This document shows, piece by piece, positions 43,560 to 53,014 of a stretch of DNA of 64,000 bases (position 1 is the stretch's first letter; the number at the start of each line of letters is the position of its first letter). The notes beneath the pieces are model-generated. The model saw only the letters and a program-made list of their open reading frames with translations, searched no databases and was not told the origin of the DNA. The translations under genes and the position numbers were made by a program. The stretch covers positions 1,736,001 to 1,800,000 of the forward strand of contig NZ_JAUSQK010000001.1 in NCBI RefSeq assembly GCF_030811115.1. The letters are read 5' to 3'. Source of the stretch: Olsenella profusa DSM 13989 (GTDB taxonomy: Bacteria > Actinomycetota > Coriobacteriia > Coriobacteriales > Atopobiaceae).

Positions 43560-44650
43560 GCCATCCGGCCCCAGACTTCCCGACGTATACCATCGCCATC
43601 GACCGCTCCCAGTCCGGCATCACCGTCAGTGACACGTTCTCAGCCTCAGATCGGCAGGCCAAGGTCGTGACCAACCACGACGGCTCCGTCGACCTCCACA
43701 TCTTCGTGGATCGCATGAGCGTCGAGGTCTTCACGGCGGATGACACCGTCTCTGGTGCCAACCAGATCTTCCCCACGGGCTATCCCGATGGCCTGGCCGC
43801 ATTCGCCGAGAACGGTGTGGCAACGCTCGATGCCACAGTGCATCAGCTGGCCGGCATCTGGACCGTCAAGGGCGAGCAGTCCTTGACGCCTACCGGCATC
43901 AGCGTTGACGCCACGTCTGTGGTTGCCAACCCTGGCGCCACGAGCGACGTGCGCGTGTGGGTGACGCCGGGTTATACGGACCAGGGTTGGACCGTCTCCT
44001 CGAGCGAACCAGGCGTGGCGTGGGTCGTACGCGCCGATACAGGCCTCAGCATCGTCGCCAGCAGGCCTGGCACCACGACGATCACCATCGCGAGTGCGGC
44101 AGATCCTTCCATCACCAAGACCATCACCGTCACCGTCCATGCCAACGAGTTCAAGACCAACGTCGATGGCCTCACTCCCACGGCAGGCACGTGGCACATC
44201 GATGGCCGAGCCTATCACGTCGATGGCGCCGGGCTCAACGCGTTCCTCATGTCCTCCGAGGAGTACAGCCTGGATGGGAACTTCTCGTATGAGGTGGACG
44301 TGAACTACAGCGACTCCACCACCAACCTGGTGTTTGGCTCTCAGATCACCGATCCGTTTGGCGGCTGCTACGCCATCCGGCTTCGTTCGGATGGCACGCT
44401 GCGGCTGTTCGACTTCAAGGGTGACCATACCTTCACCCAGGTGGCGGCCGACCTCTCCTACGGGCACACGTACCATGTAACCGCCACGGTACGGGATGGT
44501 ACCGTTCGCGTCTCCATCGATGGCACGGGGCTCATCGCCTACCAGCTCACCGACCAGGACAAGGCCGATGCCCGTGCGTATGAGAAGGGCTATGTGGATC
44601 TTGGCGTCTGGGACACCGCTATGACACGGCGCACCCCAAGTCGATCCCCA
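43560..44650 (+). pseudogene. 3' remnant of a secreted GH32 fructanase with Ig-like and LamG-like domains
   Basis: The first 95 codons are the end of a GH32 enzyme's C-terminal sandwich (VDLHIFVDRMSVEVFTADD, IFPTGYPDGLAAFAENG). A BIG2-type Ig domain follows (GISVDATSVVANPGATSDV...TITIASAADPSITKTITVTV). Next comes a LamG/concanavalin-like domain (NVDGLTPTAGTWHIDGRA...YAIRLRSDGTLRLFDFKGDH). The catalytic five-blade propeller and signal peptide are missing. After about 44620 the reading frame degenerates into a Pro/Ser and His-rich stretch. Intact proteins of this type degrade fructans outside the cell. Confidence 0.75.
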
Positions 44651-44959
44651 CTCCTCCTCCGACACCCAGGCAGTGCCACCATCACCATCATGGGCGGTAC
44701 GGGTGTGGGTACCGTTGCTGGTGGGGTTGCGACCATCCCGGTCGTTGTGTGTGGCATTGCAGGGATGGTGCAGCAGCTGGCACCACGGTGGTCATCATCA
44801 TGCTCTCACCAGCATGGATTCCAGAGCGTATGGGGATCCTATCGCCTATGGATCGGCTGCCTCACATATTGTCGGCAGGTTCGTGGCGATGCCCGTCGGC
44901 GCTGATGCGACGATGGGCACCCACGGCGAGTGCCGACACACCCATCCCGGCGGTCGCGG

Positions 44960-45142
44960 GAGCGTTTTGGCCCCAAGTGCGTGATGCTCCTTGCCAATTC
45001 GGGAGAAATCAAGGGCGCAATTGGCCCGTCACGTGCCATCCAATTCCACCTCGAGCGCATCGGGCGAGGAAATTGGCAGCAAACGAGCCTTCCACCGTCG
45101 CAGAAGCGACAAGGGAGCCACGCACTTGGGGCCAAAACGCTC
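44960..45142. repeat. Long inverted repeat with 23-bp perfect arms
   Basis: GAGCGTTTTGGCCCCAAGTG... (44960-44982) is the exact inverse complement of 45120-45142. The 137-bp interior repeats the theme GCCAATT/AATTGGC several times, so the whole could fold into a branched hairpin. It lies downstream of the alpha-amylase stop and of the GH32 remnant. It may be a small non-autonomous element or structured RNA. Confidence 0.65.
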
Positions 45143-45167
45143 CACGGAGGCCATGAGACACCTACGT

Positions 45168-46691
45168 CTACGCTGTGGGCGAGGGATTGGGCGCGCGACG
45201 CTTTGCCCGGCGCAGTGCCTTGAAGTCGCTCTCCAGCATGGCGACGGCACCTTCGGGCAGGTAGACCGCAAGTCTGCCGCCGCCTACGCTAAAGGTGGCC
45301 GATCCGTCATCCGCGATGGTCACATCTGCCTCGTCTCCCAGCACGCAGCGCCACGTTTCGCCGGCGTGGGAGGTGCCCACGCTCATGGTAAGCTGCGTCT
45401 GGTCGCGGTCGGTGAGAAGCACGGCCACGCCGCTGTCCTCATGGTCTCCATCGCCCTCGCGCGTCCAGCCGATGTCATCGGCGTTCGCAAGGAAGTCGTG
45501 CTGGGGACCATAGGCAAAGCGACGGCGGACCTCCATGAGCAGGGGCAGCTCGGCCACGGCGGGGACGTTGCCGTCGTTGGGCATGCCGTAGAGGTCACCG
45601 TAGAAGACACAGGGGTAGCCGGCCTCGCGCAGCAGGATGCAGGCATAGGCGCTGGGCTTGAACCAGGGCTCGATGAAGGACTGCAGGGCCTGGCCAGGTT
45701 GGGTGTCATGGTTCTCCACGAAGGTCACGGCATGAGTGGGATCGGCACCTACGAGCGTGTTGTCGAAGAGGGTGGAGAGGTTCATGTCGCCGTTCGACGT
45801 CGAGGCAGTGTACAGCTTGTAGTGTAGAGGCACGTCGAAGAGGCTCATGGGCGCGTCATCGCCCAGATAGTCCCTGAGCTCCTGGAGGTCGCCCGACCAG
45901 TACTCGCCCACGGTGAAGAGCTCTTTGCCGCTCGTCGTGCGCATCTGCGCCAGCCACCTGCGGTAGAACTCGCGCTCGATGTGCTTGACGGCGTCCAGGC
46001 GATAGCCGTCGAGGTCGCAGGTCTTGGTGTACCACGCGCCCCAGGCCACGAGCTCGTCGAAGACGGGCTGGTACATCACGTCGACGTCGCAGCCCATGAG
46101 GTAGTCGTAGTTGCCGTTCTCGTGGGTGACGTCGGGGTCCCAGTGCTTGCCCGCAAAGCGGAAGATGCCGCTGCGGTTTGTGGCGGCATCGTAGTCGCAG
46201 CCGTGGAAGCAGTGCCAGTTCCAGGTGAACGTCGAGTACGCGCCTGCGCGCCCGGGGAAGGTGTAGCGGGTCCAGGCCGTGATGGTCTGCTCGCCGCCTG
46301 CGGGCTGGTCGCGGTCCTGGGGGTTGACCTCCACGGCTCGCACCTGCTCGGCCTCGTCGGCGCCCATGCGGTGGTTGAGCACCACGTCCGCGAGCACCTG
46401 GATGCCTGCGGCCTTGAGGGCACGGATGGCGGCAAGGTACTCGTCCTTGGTGCCGTACTTGGTGGCGACGCTGCCCTTCTGGTCGAACTCTCCCAGGTCG
46501 TAGGTGTCGTAGACGCCATAGCCCACGTCGTTAGCACCGGCCTGCCCCTTGTAGGCGGGCGGGAGCCAGATGCTGGTGATGCCGCTGGCAGCGAAGGCCT
46601 TGGCGTTTTTGCGCAGGCGCTCCCAGTGTTTGCCGTCGGCTGGCAGGTACCAGGAGAAGCCTTGGAGCATGGTGCCGTTGAAGGTGGTCAT
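45168..46691 (-). CDS. Cytoplasmic alpha-amylase, GH13
   Basis: 507 residues without a signal peptide. GH13 regions: I VLADVVLNHRMG; II LDGYRLDAVKHIERE (nucleophile Asp); III FTVGEYWSG (acid/base Glu); IV VTFVENHDTQPG. The MLQGFSWYLPADGKHW opening is typical of AmyS/liquefying-type enzymes (GH13_5), which hydrolyse internal alpha-1,4 bonds of starch or glycogen. The start at 46691 follows GAGGAGGG. It is intact and probably works on intracellular glucans. Confidence 0.92.
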   Translation of the reverse strand: MTTFNGTMLQGFSWYLPADGKHWERLRKNAKAFAASGITSIWLPPAYKGQAGANDVGYGVYDTYDLGEFDQKGSVATKYGTKDEYLAAIRALKAAGIQVLADVVLNHRMGADEAEQVRAVEVNPQDRDQPAGGEQTITAWTRYTFPGRAGAYSTFTWNWHCFHGCDYDAATNRSGIFRFAGKHWDPDVTHENGNYDYLMGCDVDVMYQPVFDELVAWGAWYTKTCDLDGYRLDAVKHIEREFYRRWLAQMRTTSGKELFTVGEYWSGDLQELRDYLGDDAPMSLFDVPLHYKLYTASTSNGDMNLSTLFDNTLVGADPTHAVTFVENHDTQPGQALQSFIEPWFKPSAYACILLREAGYPCVFYGDLYGMPNDGNVPAVAELPLLMEVRRRFAYGPQHDFLANADDIGWTREGDGDHEDSGVAVLLTDRDQTQLTMSVGTSHAGETWRCVLGDEADVTIADDGSATFSVGGGRLAVYLPEGAVAMLESDFKALRRAKRRAPNPSPTA

Positions 46692-46749
46692 GAGGCCCTC
46701 CTCGGATGTGTGGTCGGGGCACGTCCGGCCCCGCGGGTTGGTTCGATCC

Positions 46750-47436
46750 CTATGCCCAGCGCAGGGGCCTGCCGGCTCCCAGCTCGAAGTGGCGCTTGAC
46801 GATGCCCAGGTCCACGGTGGCATAGGGGCCACCCTTGGACTCCACTCGTACGGTGGGCGCCACCCCGTCGTCATCCCGCCCGTCCACAAGGGTGAGCAGG
46901 AAGCTCTGCTGGTTGATGGAGGTGGGGGCAAGGCGCGCCGCCTCGACGCCTCGCTGGAACCAGTCCGGGGAGCCCGGGAGACCCGTCGCGACCTTGTTCG
47001 CGTCCTTGGAGCGGTGCGGGACGCCCTGCGTGGTGCCGTGCCCCAGGGCCACGACGACCACAAGCCGATCGCCCGGCTCCAGCATGCGCCTCACCTGGCG
47101 CCGCTTGAAGGTGAGTGCCACCCAGCAGCTGTTAAGCCCCATGCGCTGCGCCTCCAGGACGACGCGCTCGCCGTGGTAGCCACAGCGCTCCTCGAGGTCG
47201 TCGGCAGGGACGCCTGCCAGGACGAGGTAGGTGCGCACGTTGCGGAACCTGCCGTAGTGCGCCATGGTGCTCCTGAAGGCCTTGGGCTCGTCGCAGATCA
47301 GGCGCATGTGCAGGTCGCCGGCCGCGTTCTCCTCGGCGATGATGCGCTCGAGCTCCTCGCGCTGCCCGGGGTCGATGGGCTCGTCGGTGAACGCGCGCAC
47401 CGAGTGGCGTGTCTCGATAGCTTCGGTCAGGTCCAT
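46750..47436 (-). CDS. Nitroreductase-family protein (long type)
   Basis: 228 residues. RHSVRAFTDEPIDPGQREELERII is the FMN-binding opening; the middle has AQRMGLNSCWVALTFKRRQVRRML; LAPTSINQQSFLLTLV aligns with the second flavin site. This domain order, with the flavin-contacting APTSINQQ motif near the C-terminus, is that of a nitroreductase subgroup with a TM1586-like layout. It lies 58 bp upstream of the amylase in the same direction. Its natural substrate is unknown. Confidence 0.88.
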   Translation of the reverse strand: MDLTEAIETRHSVRAFTDEPIDPGQREELERIIAEENAAGDLHMRLICDEPKAFRSTMAHYGRFRNVRTYLVLAGVPADDLEERCGYHGERVVLEAQRMGLNSCWVALTFKRRQVRRMLEPGDRLVVVVALGHGTTQGVPHRSKDANKVATGLPGSPDWFQRGVEAARLAPTSINQQSFLLTLVDGRDDDGVAPTVRVESKGGPYATVDLGIVKRHFELGAGRPLRWA

Positions 47437-47851
47437 GGGACATTCCTTCCTTGGGTGGGGTTCGTCCTGTCCGCCTCCACGATAGCGCTCTTGCACGGTC
47501 GGGGTCGGGTACCATGGGGCGCACGAAAATGGGGACGCTGAGGTCGCCGCCCCGGGCGGGGGTGGTCATGCGGCGGCAGGCTGGGCTTCGCTGCCTGCTC
47601 GGACGGGTGTGACGGGGATGACACCCCACATATCGAGACGAGATGCTCGCCTGCGGACTGCGGACATACCCGGTTGCGATCAGGAGGACGAGGAATGACG
47701 AGGCGTGACCTGAGGCCGATGGCTGCCGTTGCTCTGTCTCGGTGGCTCGTGACAACCGGTCCTGCGAACCACGTCCTGAAGTCCTTCAGGGGCGTGTCGT
47801 TCTCACGGACCCTGAACCTTGATCTTGGTGCCATCGAAGGCGGTGAGCGCC
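47437..47851. other. Intergenic region with a possible ABC-F fossil
   Basis: 415 bases with no supported gene. A fine ribosome site (AGGAGGACGAGGA) precedes ATG 47695, but the 88-codon product has no recognisable domain. Within it, NLDLGAIEGGERL (around 47810-47850) resembles the ABC-F segment HLDLGSIEALERL. This may be another eroded ABC-F end, or chance. Confidence 0.35.
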
Positions 47852-48511
47852 TCAGTGCGCCCCTGATGCCGTCAGTGCCTCGCCCGCCTCGTCGGCGACC
47901 GTGCGCAGAAGCGCGGCATCCGCATCGGTTCCGCCGCGGTGTGACCACTCGCGCATGACCTCGACCCAGTACAGTACGACCGTGGCTGCCATGAGGTGGG
48001 TCGCGAAGTCGCGTGGGGGGCGCAGGGAGTCCGGGAGCAGTGTGGCCACGACCTGCTCCCAGCGCGGGACACGCGCGTACAGTGCCCTCAGGAGCGTGGG
48101 GTTCTCGTGCACGATGGCGAGCCTGAGGGCGACGTCCGAGAGCCCCTCCCCGCCAAGCTCGCCCACGACGGCATCGAGGACGGTGTGGGCGACATCGAGC
48201 GGGCGCGCGTCCTCTCCTGCCGTGCCCAGCGTGCGTTCGGCGACCACGATGGCGGCGCTGTCGGGCGGCATCCCCAGGATGACGTCCTCCTTGGAGGGGA
48301 AGTGGCGGAAGAACGTCATGACGGAGACGCCGGCGGCCTGGGCGATGTCGCGTGCCGTCGTCTCGTCGTAGCCGCGCTCGTCGATGAGCCTGAGGCCGCA
48401 GGAGCGCAGGCGGGAGCGCGTCGAGCGCAGGCGCTCTCCCTGCCACGTCTCTCGAGCTCGTACGGCCCGCACCGAGGTGCCGCGTCTGTCAGCCTGCCCA
48501 GTCTCTCGCAT
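47852..48511 (-). CDS. TetR-family transcriptional regulator
   Basis: 219 residues. HTH region: RSRLRSCGLRLIDERGYDETTARDIAQAAGVSVMTFFRHFPSKEDVIL. The rest is a full-length helical ligand-binding domain. The start overlaps the last 23 bp of the MFS gene, so efflux pump and regulator form one operon. A repeated TTACTC motif upstream of the MFS gene is the likely binding site. Confidence 0.9.
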   Translation of the reverse strand: MRETGQADRRGTSVRAVRARETWQGERLRSTRSRLRSCGLRLIDERGYDETTARDIAQAAGVSVMTFFRHFPSKEDVILGMPPDSAAIVVAERTLGTAGEDARPLDVAHTVLDAVVGELGGEGLSDVALRLAIVHENPTLLRALYARVPRWEQVVATLLPDSLRPPRDFATHLMAATVVLYWVEVMREWSHRGGTDADAALLRTVADEAGEALTASGAH

Positions 48512-50039
48512 GGTCTTCCTGCTCCCATTTTGATGTGTATGCGACGTATGCCGCCACTAGGAGGAGCACGACGGCCGTCACGCAGAACGTCACCAGGATA
48601 GCATGGGCATATGCGCCACTCGCGGCGGTACGTATCGCCTGTGCCTGCACGTCACTCTGCGTGCCTGCGGCTTCGAAGGCAAGCGAGATGGACGCGAAGC
48701 CTTCGGCGGCACCTCCCCGGCATGTCGCGGCATAGACCGAACCCACGATCGAGCCGAGAGAGCCAATACCCACAAGGCATCCGAGCTGCTGAAAGGTGGA
48801 GATGAGGGCGGAGCCGCCACCTGCTCGCTGGTTGGGGACGCGCTCCATGCCCCATCCCTGCATGGTGGGCAGTCCCATGCCCATGCCCAGGCCGCAGGCG
48901 CACTGCCCCACGACCATGAAGGGATAGCCCATGAGGGTCGTCGACACGGCCATGACGACCAGGCCGAGGGCGATGAGGGCGAGGCTCCCCATGCATGCCC
49001 GTCGCTTGCCCAGCCCATCCGCGACCTGCTTGGTGATGGCGGATCCCGCCATGGCGGCGATGACCATGGGCATGAGCATGAGGGCGCCTACCAGCGCGCC
49101 GTTCCCGAGCGCCGTCTCGACGTAGGAGGGCAGGACGAACAGTATGCCCGATATGGCGAGGTTGAGTGCGAGCAGGGACATCGAAGCGGCCGCGAACGAG
49201 GGTGTGCGTAGCAGGCCAAGCTCGGCAAGTGGGTTGGAGGACCGCGTGTCGTGGCGGACGAACAGTGCGATTGCCACGGCACCCGCCACCATCAGGCCCC
49301 AGGAGTCCGGGGAGGCGAGGGAGACCTGCGCGTTGATGAGGCCGGCCGAGAGCAGGGAGAGGCCAACGAGTGCGAGCAGCGCCGAGAGGAGGGGCAGCCG
49401 ACCGCCGGACGCACCGTCCCCCTCATGGAGCAGCTCCCCCTCATGGGGCAGGAGGGCCGCATTGAGCAGCATGGTGACGACGAAGGCCACCAGGTCGAAC
49501 ACGAAGATGGAGCGCCAGCCGGCAAAGTGGACGAGCAGGCCCCCGAGCACCAGGCCAAAGGGCGCCCCCAGGGTCATCGCGATGGCGCGCAGCGTGAGGG
49601 CGCGCAGCTGTCCCTCAGGGTCGAACAGGTACTTGATGAGGGCCAGTCCCATGGGGACGTAGAAGCCCGCCCCAAGTCCCATGAGGCCTCGTGCAACGAT
49701 GGTGACCATGGAGTTGGGCGCGAGGACGCCGATGACCGATGCGACGACGAAGGCGCCCGTGCCCAGCAACAGCGTGCGCTTGACGCCCCACCTGTCGCCC
49801 AGGGATCCCGAGAGCAGCATGAACGCCGCAAAGATCAGGTTGTATGCCGAGACCATCCACTGTTGCTCCACCTGGCCGGCCCCCAGCGAGACGGAGATCG
49901 TGGGGAGGGCGACGTTGAAGGCCGTCGTGTTGGCGAAGCACACGAACGTTCCCAGGCAGAGGCCCCCCAAGGCCCTCCACGCCTGCCTCGTCGCACCTGC
50001 ACCCAGTGTCGTCGGGTCGTCTCCCTGTCCTGTGGCCAT
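48489..50039 (-). CDS. MFS drug-efflux transporter, DHA2/EmrB-QacA type
   Basis: 516 residues with 14 hydrophobic segments. Motif A GSLGDRWGVKRTLLLG follows helix 2 and motif C-like segments (APFGLVLGGLLVHFAGWRSIFV) mark an antiporter. It would export hydrophobic drugs with proton exchange. The ATG at 50039 is preferred (GAGGGG 9 bp upstream); an ATG at 50060 is possible. It leads the two-gene operon with the TetR gene. Confidence 0.92.
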   Translation of the reverse strand: MATGQGDDPTTLGAGATRQAWRALGGLCLGTFVCFANTTAFNVALPTISVSLGAGQVEQQWMVSAYNLIFAAFMLLSGSLGDRWGVKRTLLLGTGAFVVASVIGVLAPNSMVTIVARGLMGLGAGFYVPMGLALIKYLFDPEGQLRALTLRAIAMTLGAPFGLVLGGLLVHFAGWRSIFVFDLVAFVVTMLLNAALLPHEGELLHEGDGASGGRLPLLSALLALVGLSLLSAGLINAQVSLASPDSWGLMVAGAVAIALFVRHDTRSSNPLAELGLLRTPSFAAASMSLLALNLAISGILFVLPSYVETALGNGALVGALMLMPMVIAAMAGSAITKQVADGLGKRRACMGSLALIALGLVVMAVSTTLMGYPFMVVGQCACGLGMGMGLPTMQGWGMERVPNQRAGGGSALISTFQQLGCLVGIGSLGSIVGSVYAATCRGGAAEGFASISLAFEAAGTQSDVQAQAIRTAASGAYAHAILVTFCVTAVVLLLVAAYVAYTSKWEQEDHARDWAG

Positions 50040-50069
50040 GCGCACCGCCCCTCTTCGCATATCCGTACG

Positions 50070-50091
50070 TTACTCACTAGCATACGAGTAA
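50070..50091. promoter_or_regulatory. Candidate operator for the MFS/TetR operon
   Basis: TTACTC-N10-GAGTAA, a 22-bp inverted repeat, starts 31 bp upstream of the chosen MFS start. Another GTTACTC copy follows at 50092-50098. Spacing suits a TetR dimer, and the position fits autoregulation of this operon. Confidence 0.5.
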
Positions 50092-50166
50092 GTTACTCAA
50101 TATCATATGAATGTCAAGGGGGAGACGATGGCAGCCTGGTGCGACATCGTCGGGATGGGGCGCGTG

Positions 50167-51822
50167 TCATCCGAGGGGCGATGGTCTCCCTGCCGCCACC
50201 CAGGCGGGGTAGAAGCGCTGGAACCACTTGGTGAAGGCACCCATGAGCAGGGAGAGCGCGCTCACGGTCATGCCCGAGTAGGGATGCAGGGGGGTGGCGG
50301 ACAGGGTCGCGACCAGTACGGCGCTGAGCGCGAACACGACCGCCCACGCCAAGGTAAGGATCCGGTTGCAGTCCATGAAGAGGGGGTTTCCCAGCGCCCT
50401 GTCCCCGCCATAGCGGGCCTTGACGTAGTGGGCGGTGAACGGGACGCCCGTGGCGCACGACGCCGCCCACATGGCCCCGTACAGCACATACGACACCGGC
50501 TGCGCCCACGACCCCCCGACGCCGGTGAGCACCGCCAGCGAGAACAGGGATGCCATGGCAAGGGAGAGGGTGTCATACACCGTCGTCTCGTGCCGGACGA
50601 GCAGCAGGGGCTCTATCGCGCAGGTGACGAGCACGGCCAGGGAGCCCGCCAGGGCATTGATGGGGGTGGCGATCCAGAACGCCATCAGGGGGAGCAGGGA
50701 CGCCATCATCACGGGTGGCCTGCGCGCGGGCTTCGTCGCATCCGATGTGGGGCCAGCCTCGGTTGGCTCCTCGTTGGAGCCGAACACCTTGTTCCACTCC
50801 ATCATGAGCGAGAAGTCGCCCTCCACCGTGTAGAGTCCCTGGCCGAGCGCCTGGGTGCCCTCGAGTTCCCCGCGGGCGATCTGCTGCCACACCGCAAGCG
50901 GCGTCCTGATCACCGTGGTCGCGGTGGCGGGGCGCCCCTCGACGACCTCGGCCGCCTGGTCGGTCAGGTTGATCTGGCACACCTCTTTGATATCGGTGTA
51001 GTCCATCTCGACCACGCGCGTCGTGCCGGCGTACGTCGCCGGGTTGTACAGCAGTGCCATCTGCCTGGTGAACGCAAGGGCCTCGGACGAGGGCGCGGTC
51101 GTGCTCCCATCCCCCTTGATGCCCCAGCTCGCGTTCGCCATGGCCTCGTATGTCTCCTTGGGATAGAGGAGCCTCTCAAGCCGCCCGCGCGTACCGGCGG
51201 CGATTACGTCCGCCTCCGCGAACTCCGCACCGGCCTGGCGCACGACGGAGAGGTACGCGTCGGTCTTTTCGCGCAGCTCCCTCACGTGGAACAGCTCGCC
51301 CTGCCCGCAGAAGATCGTCTCGTAGTCGCCCCGTCCGCAGATGTGGTCGAACATGCCTGTCACGGCGTCGTAGTTGCCCTCCGCTGTGTAGAACCCGCAG
51401 GTGGACACCAACACCGTGCGCTTGCCCGTGCGGTCGACGCGCGAGGGGTGCGCCCCGTTGCCCACGCCGTCGGTGCGGTCGACCATGAAGGGCAGCGAGG
51501 TGGGAAGCTGGCGGTCTATCAGGTTCTTGAGAGGGCCGGGGACGCCAAAGTAGTACAGGGGGAAGCTCCAGACGGTGACATCGGCCCATTGCTGGTCCTC
51601 GAGCGCCTGCGCCATGTCATCGTGCATGCAGCACGCGCCGGGCGTCTTACCCCAGCAGGAGAAGCAGCCCCTGCAGGGGGAGATGTCCAGCGACCTCACG
51701 TCGAGGGTGCGCAGCTCCACGTCCGACCTCGCGTCCCTCATGCCGTCCACGAACGCCGACGCGAGCTTGAGGGAGTTGCTGGCTGACCCTTTGGGGCTGC
51801 CGTTGATGAGCAGGATGTTCAT
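50167..51822 (-). CDS. Three-domain protein: NADPH-dependent FMN reductase + SCP2-like + membrane domain
   Basis: 551 residues. Residues 1-200: flavodoxin-like fold with NGSPKGSASNSLKLA (FMN phosphate loop) and cysteine motif CRGCFSCW. Residues 220-350: SCP2-like domain (EVCQINLTDQAAEVVEGRPATATTVI, VWQQIARGELEGTQAL). Residues 375-535: five or six helices. The start at 51822 overlaps the PadR stop (TAATG), so regulator and enzyme are coupled. The architecture suggests quinone, aromatic or lipid reduction at the membrane, controlled by a PadR sensor. Fusion of all three parts is unusual. Confidence 0.8.
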   Translation of the reverse strand: MNILLINGSPKGSASNSLKLASAFVDGMRDARSDVELRTLDVRSLDISPCRGCFSCWGKTPGACCMHDDMAQALEDQQWADVTVWSFPLYYFGVPGPLKNLIDRQLPTSLPFMVDRTDGVGNGAHPSRVDRTGKRTVLVSTCGFYTAEGNYDAVTGMFDHICGRGDYETIFCGQGELFHVRELREKTDAYLSVVRQAGAEFAEADVIAAGTRGRLERLLYPKETYEAMANASWGIKGDGSTTAPSSEALAFTRQMALLYNPATYAGTTRVVEMDYTDIKEVCQINLTDQAAEVVEGRPATATTVIRTPLAVWQQIARGELEGTQALGQGLYTVEGDFSLMMEWNKVFGSNEEPTEAGPTSDATKPARRPPVMMASLLPLMAFWIATPINALAGSLAVLVTCAIEPLLLVRHETTVYDTLSLAMASLFSLAVLTGVGGSWAQPVSYVLYGAMWAASCATGVPFTAHYVKARYGGDRALGNPLFMDCNRILTLAWAVVFALSAVLVATLSATPLHPYSGMTVSALSLLMGAFTKWFQRFYPAWVAAGRPSPLG

Positions 51823-52385
51823 TACTTCCCCTCCTGTAGCGTATCGAGCTGGTCCCTGCATGCCTGGCTCCACTCGTGCAGCATCCGCGCATAGCGGATG
51901 CCGAAGTCGGCCGTCATCATCCAGAAGACGGACTTCCCGGCATTGCCCTCGTGCGAGCCGTATGCGCCAATGATTTCCGGCACATCCTCCATCGCCGTGA
52001 CGAAGCGCTCGCTGAGCGCGACGAGTACCTGCACGTAGGCTTCCTGCTCGCTGGCCTGTGCCTCTGCCATGAAGAACAGCCTCAGGAGGAAGGGGAAGCG
52101 AATCTGCACGTCGCCACGCACGTCAGCCTCCGTGGGCGAGAGCCAACGGGACAGTTCCTCCCGTCCCGCCTCGGTGAGGGAGTAGACCCGACGGTTGGGT
52201 CGTCCCTCCTGCTCCTCGATACGGCTGCTCGCGAACCCCTTGCGTTCGAGTCCTTGGAGCTCGCGATAGATCTGACTGGTGCTCGCGTTCCAGAAGAACG
52301 CGAGGGAGTCCCTGAACACCTCCATGATCTCGTATCCGGTCATGTCTCCATAGCTCAGCAGCCCGAGTACGCCATGTTTGAGCAT
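51822..52385 (-). CDS. PadR-family transcriptional regulator
   Basis: 187 residues. Winged helix: HGVLGLLSYGDMTGYEIMEVF, TSQIYRELQGLERKGFASSRIE, RPNRRVYSLTEAGREELSRWL. The C-terminal half is the helical dimerisation arm of the PadR-s1/VirR type. These repressors respond to phenolic compounds or antibiotics. The stop shares one base with the flavoprotein start. A perfect 26-bp palindrome lies 18 bp upstream of the ATG. Confidence 0.92.
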   Translation of the reverse strand: MLKHGVLGLLSYGDMTGYEIMEVFRDSLAFFWNASTSQIYRELQGLERKGFASSRIEEQEGRPNRRVYSLTEAGREELSRWLSPTEADVRGDVQIRFPFLLRLFFMAEAQASEQEAYVQVLVALSERFVTAMEDVPEIIGAYGSHEGNAGKSVFWMMTADFGIRYARMLHEWSQACRDQLDTLQEGK

Positions 52386-52403
52386 TCCGTCCCCTCTCGC
52401 TCG

Positions 52404-52429
52404 GTAATATTCTATAAGTAGAATATTAC
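52404..52429. promoter_or_regulatory. Perfect palindromic operator upstream of padR
   Basis: GTAATATTCTA-TAAG-TAGAATATTAC has perfect 11-bp arms and a 4-bp spacer. It contains -10-like TATTCTA and TAGAAT sequences and lies directly in front of the PadR gene's ribosome site, as known PadR operators do (ATGT/ACAT-type dyads are common, this one differs). Confidence 0.7.
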
Positions 52430-52586
52430 ATTTGTGGTATATGTCAAGGGGATGAGAAAAGTGAGACAGGACGTAGCGTCAGCAGCTGCGGGTGCTGGGG
52501 CACTCGTCCGTTGCACGCTGGGGCATGTTCCCGTTGCCCGCCTCATCCCTTGGCATATGCTGCTCGCAGAGGAAGGAAGGCCGACG

Positions 52587-53014
52587 TTAGGGATGCCATC
52601 CTACGGTGTGCCAGTGCGTGCACGGCATCTTCTCGTAGGGTGGGGACTCATGGCAACCAGACGCTGTGACTGGGGTGACGCGTTCGAGAGGATGCGCGCC
52701 TACATCGATGCGACCATGCATGAGCGATGCGTAGACGAGCAATGCAACGCCCGCCGCCACGCAGACGAGAAAGGCGCTTCTAACCCAGGCGACGCCATCG
52801 CCGAGGGTGGCAGAGAGCATGACGCCCACGAAGATGGCCGTGATGCCCCCGACGATGCCGCGGGAGAAGAGCTTGTTGGCAGTCTCCCTCTGGGTCGTGG
52901 TGTAGAAGTCCTCCACGTACGGATGCACCCTGACGAACGCATCGTGCCTGATGCCTGCCGGAATGACGAGGCGGAGCCCAGCGAGGGCGAAGGCGAGGAA
53001 TGCCAGGTTGCGTT
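52587..53014 (-). pseudogene. Membrane-domain remnant of a larger protein
   Basis: From about 53014 leftwards the frame reads LAFLAFALAGLRLVIPAGI, then VHPYVEDFYTTTQRETANKLFSRGIVGGITAIFVGVMLSATLG and AWVRSAFLVCVAAGVALLVYASL. This resembles the C-terminal membrane part (hydrophobic helices plus HPYVEDFYT segment) of HTH-membrane fusion regulators found in related Actinobacteria. A TAA stands directly before it and no HTH is present, so the N-terminal half is missing. Confidence 0.5.

Noticed and set aside
44640-44905. His-rich and Gly-rich tail after the LamG-like domain as a sortase anchor
   Set aside because: No LPxTG motif in any frame; the His run appears only in a shifted frame; composition suggests degenerate sequence after a frame loss.
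45168-47063. N-terminal extension of the alpha-amylase
   Set aside because: The extension is the antisense phase of the nitroreductase gene; the amylase start at 46691 has a strong ribosome site and matches the family's N-terminus.
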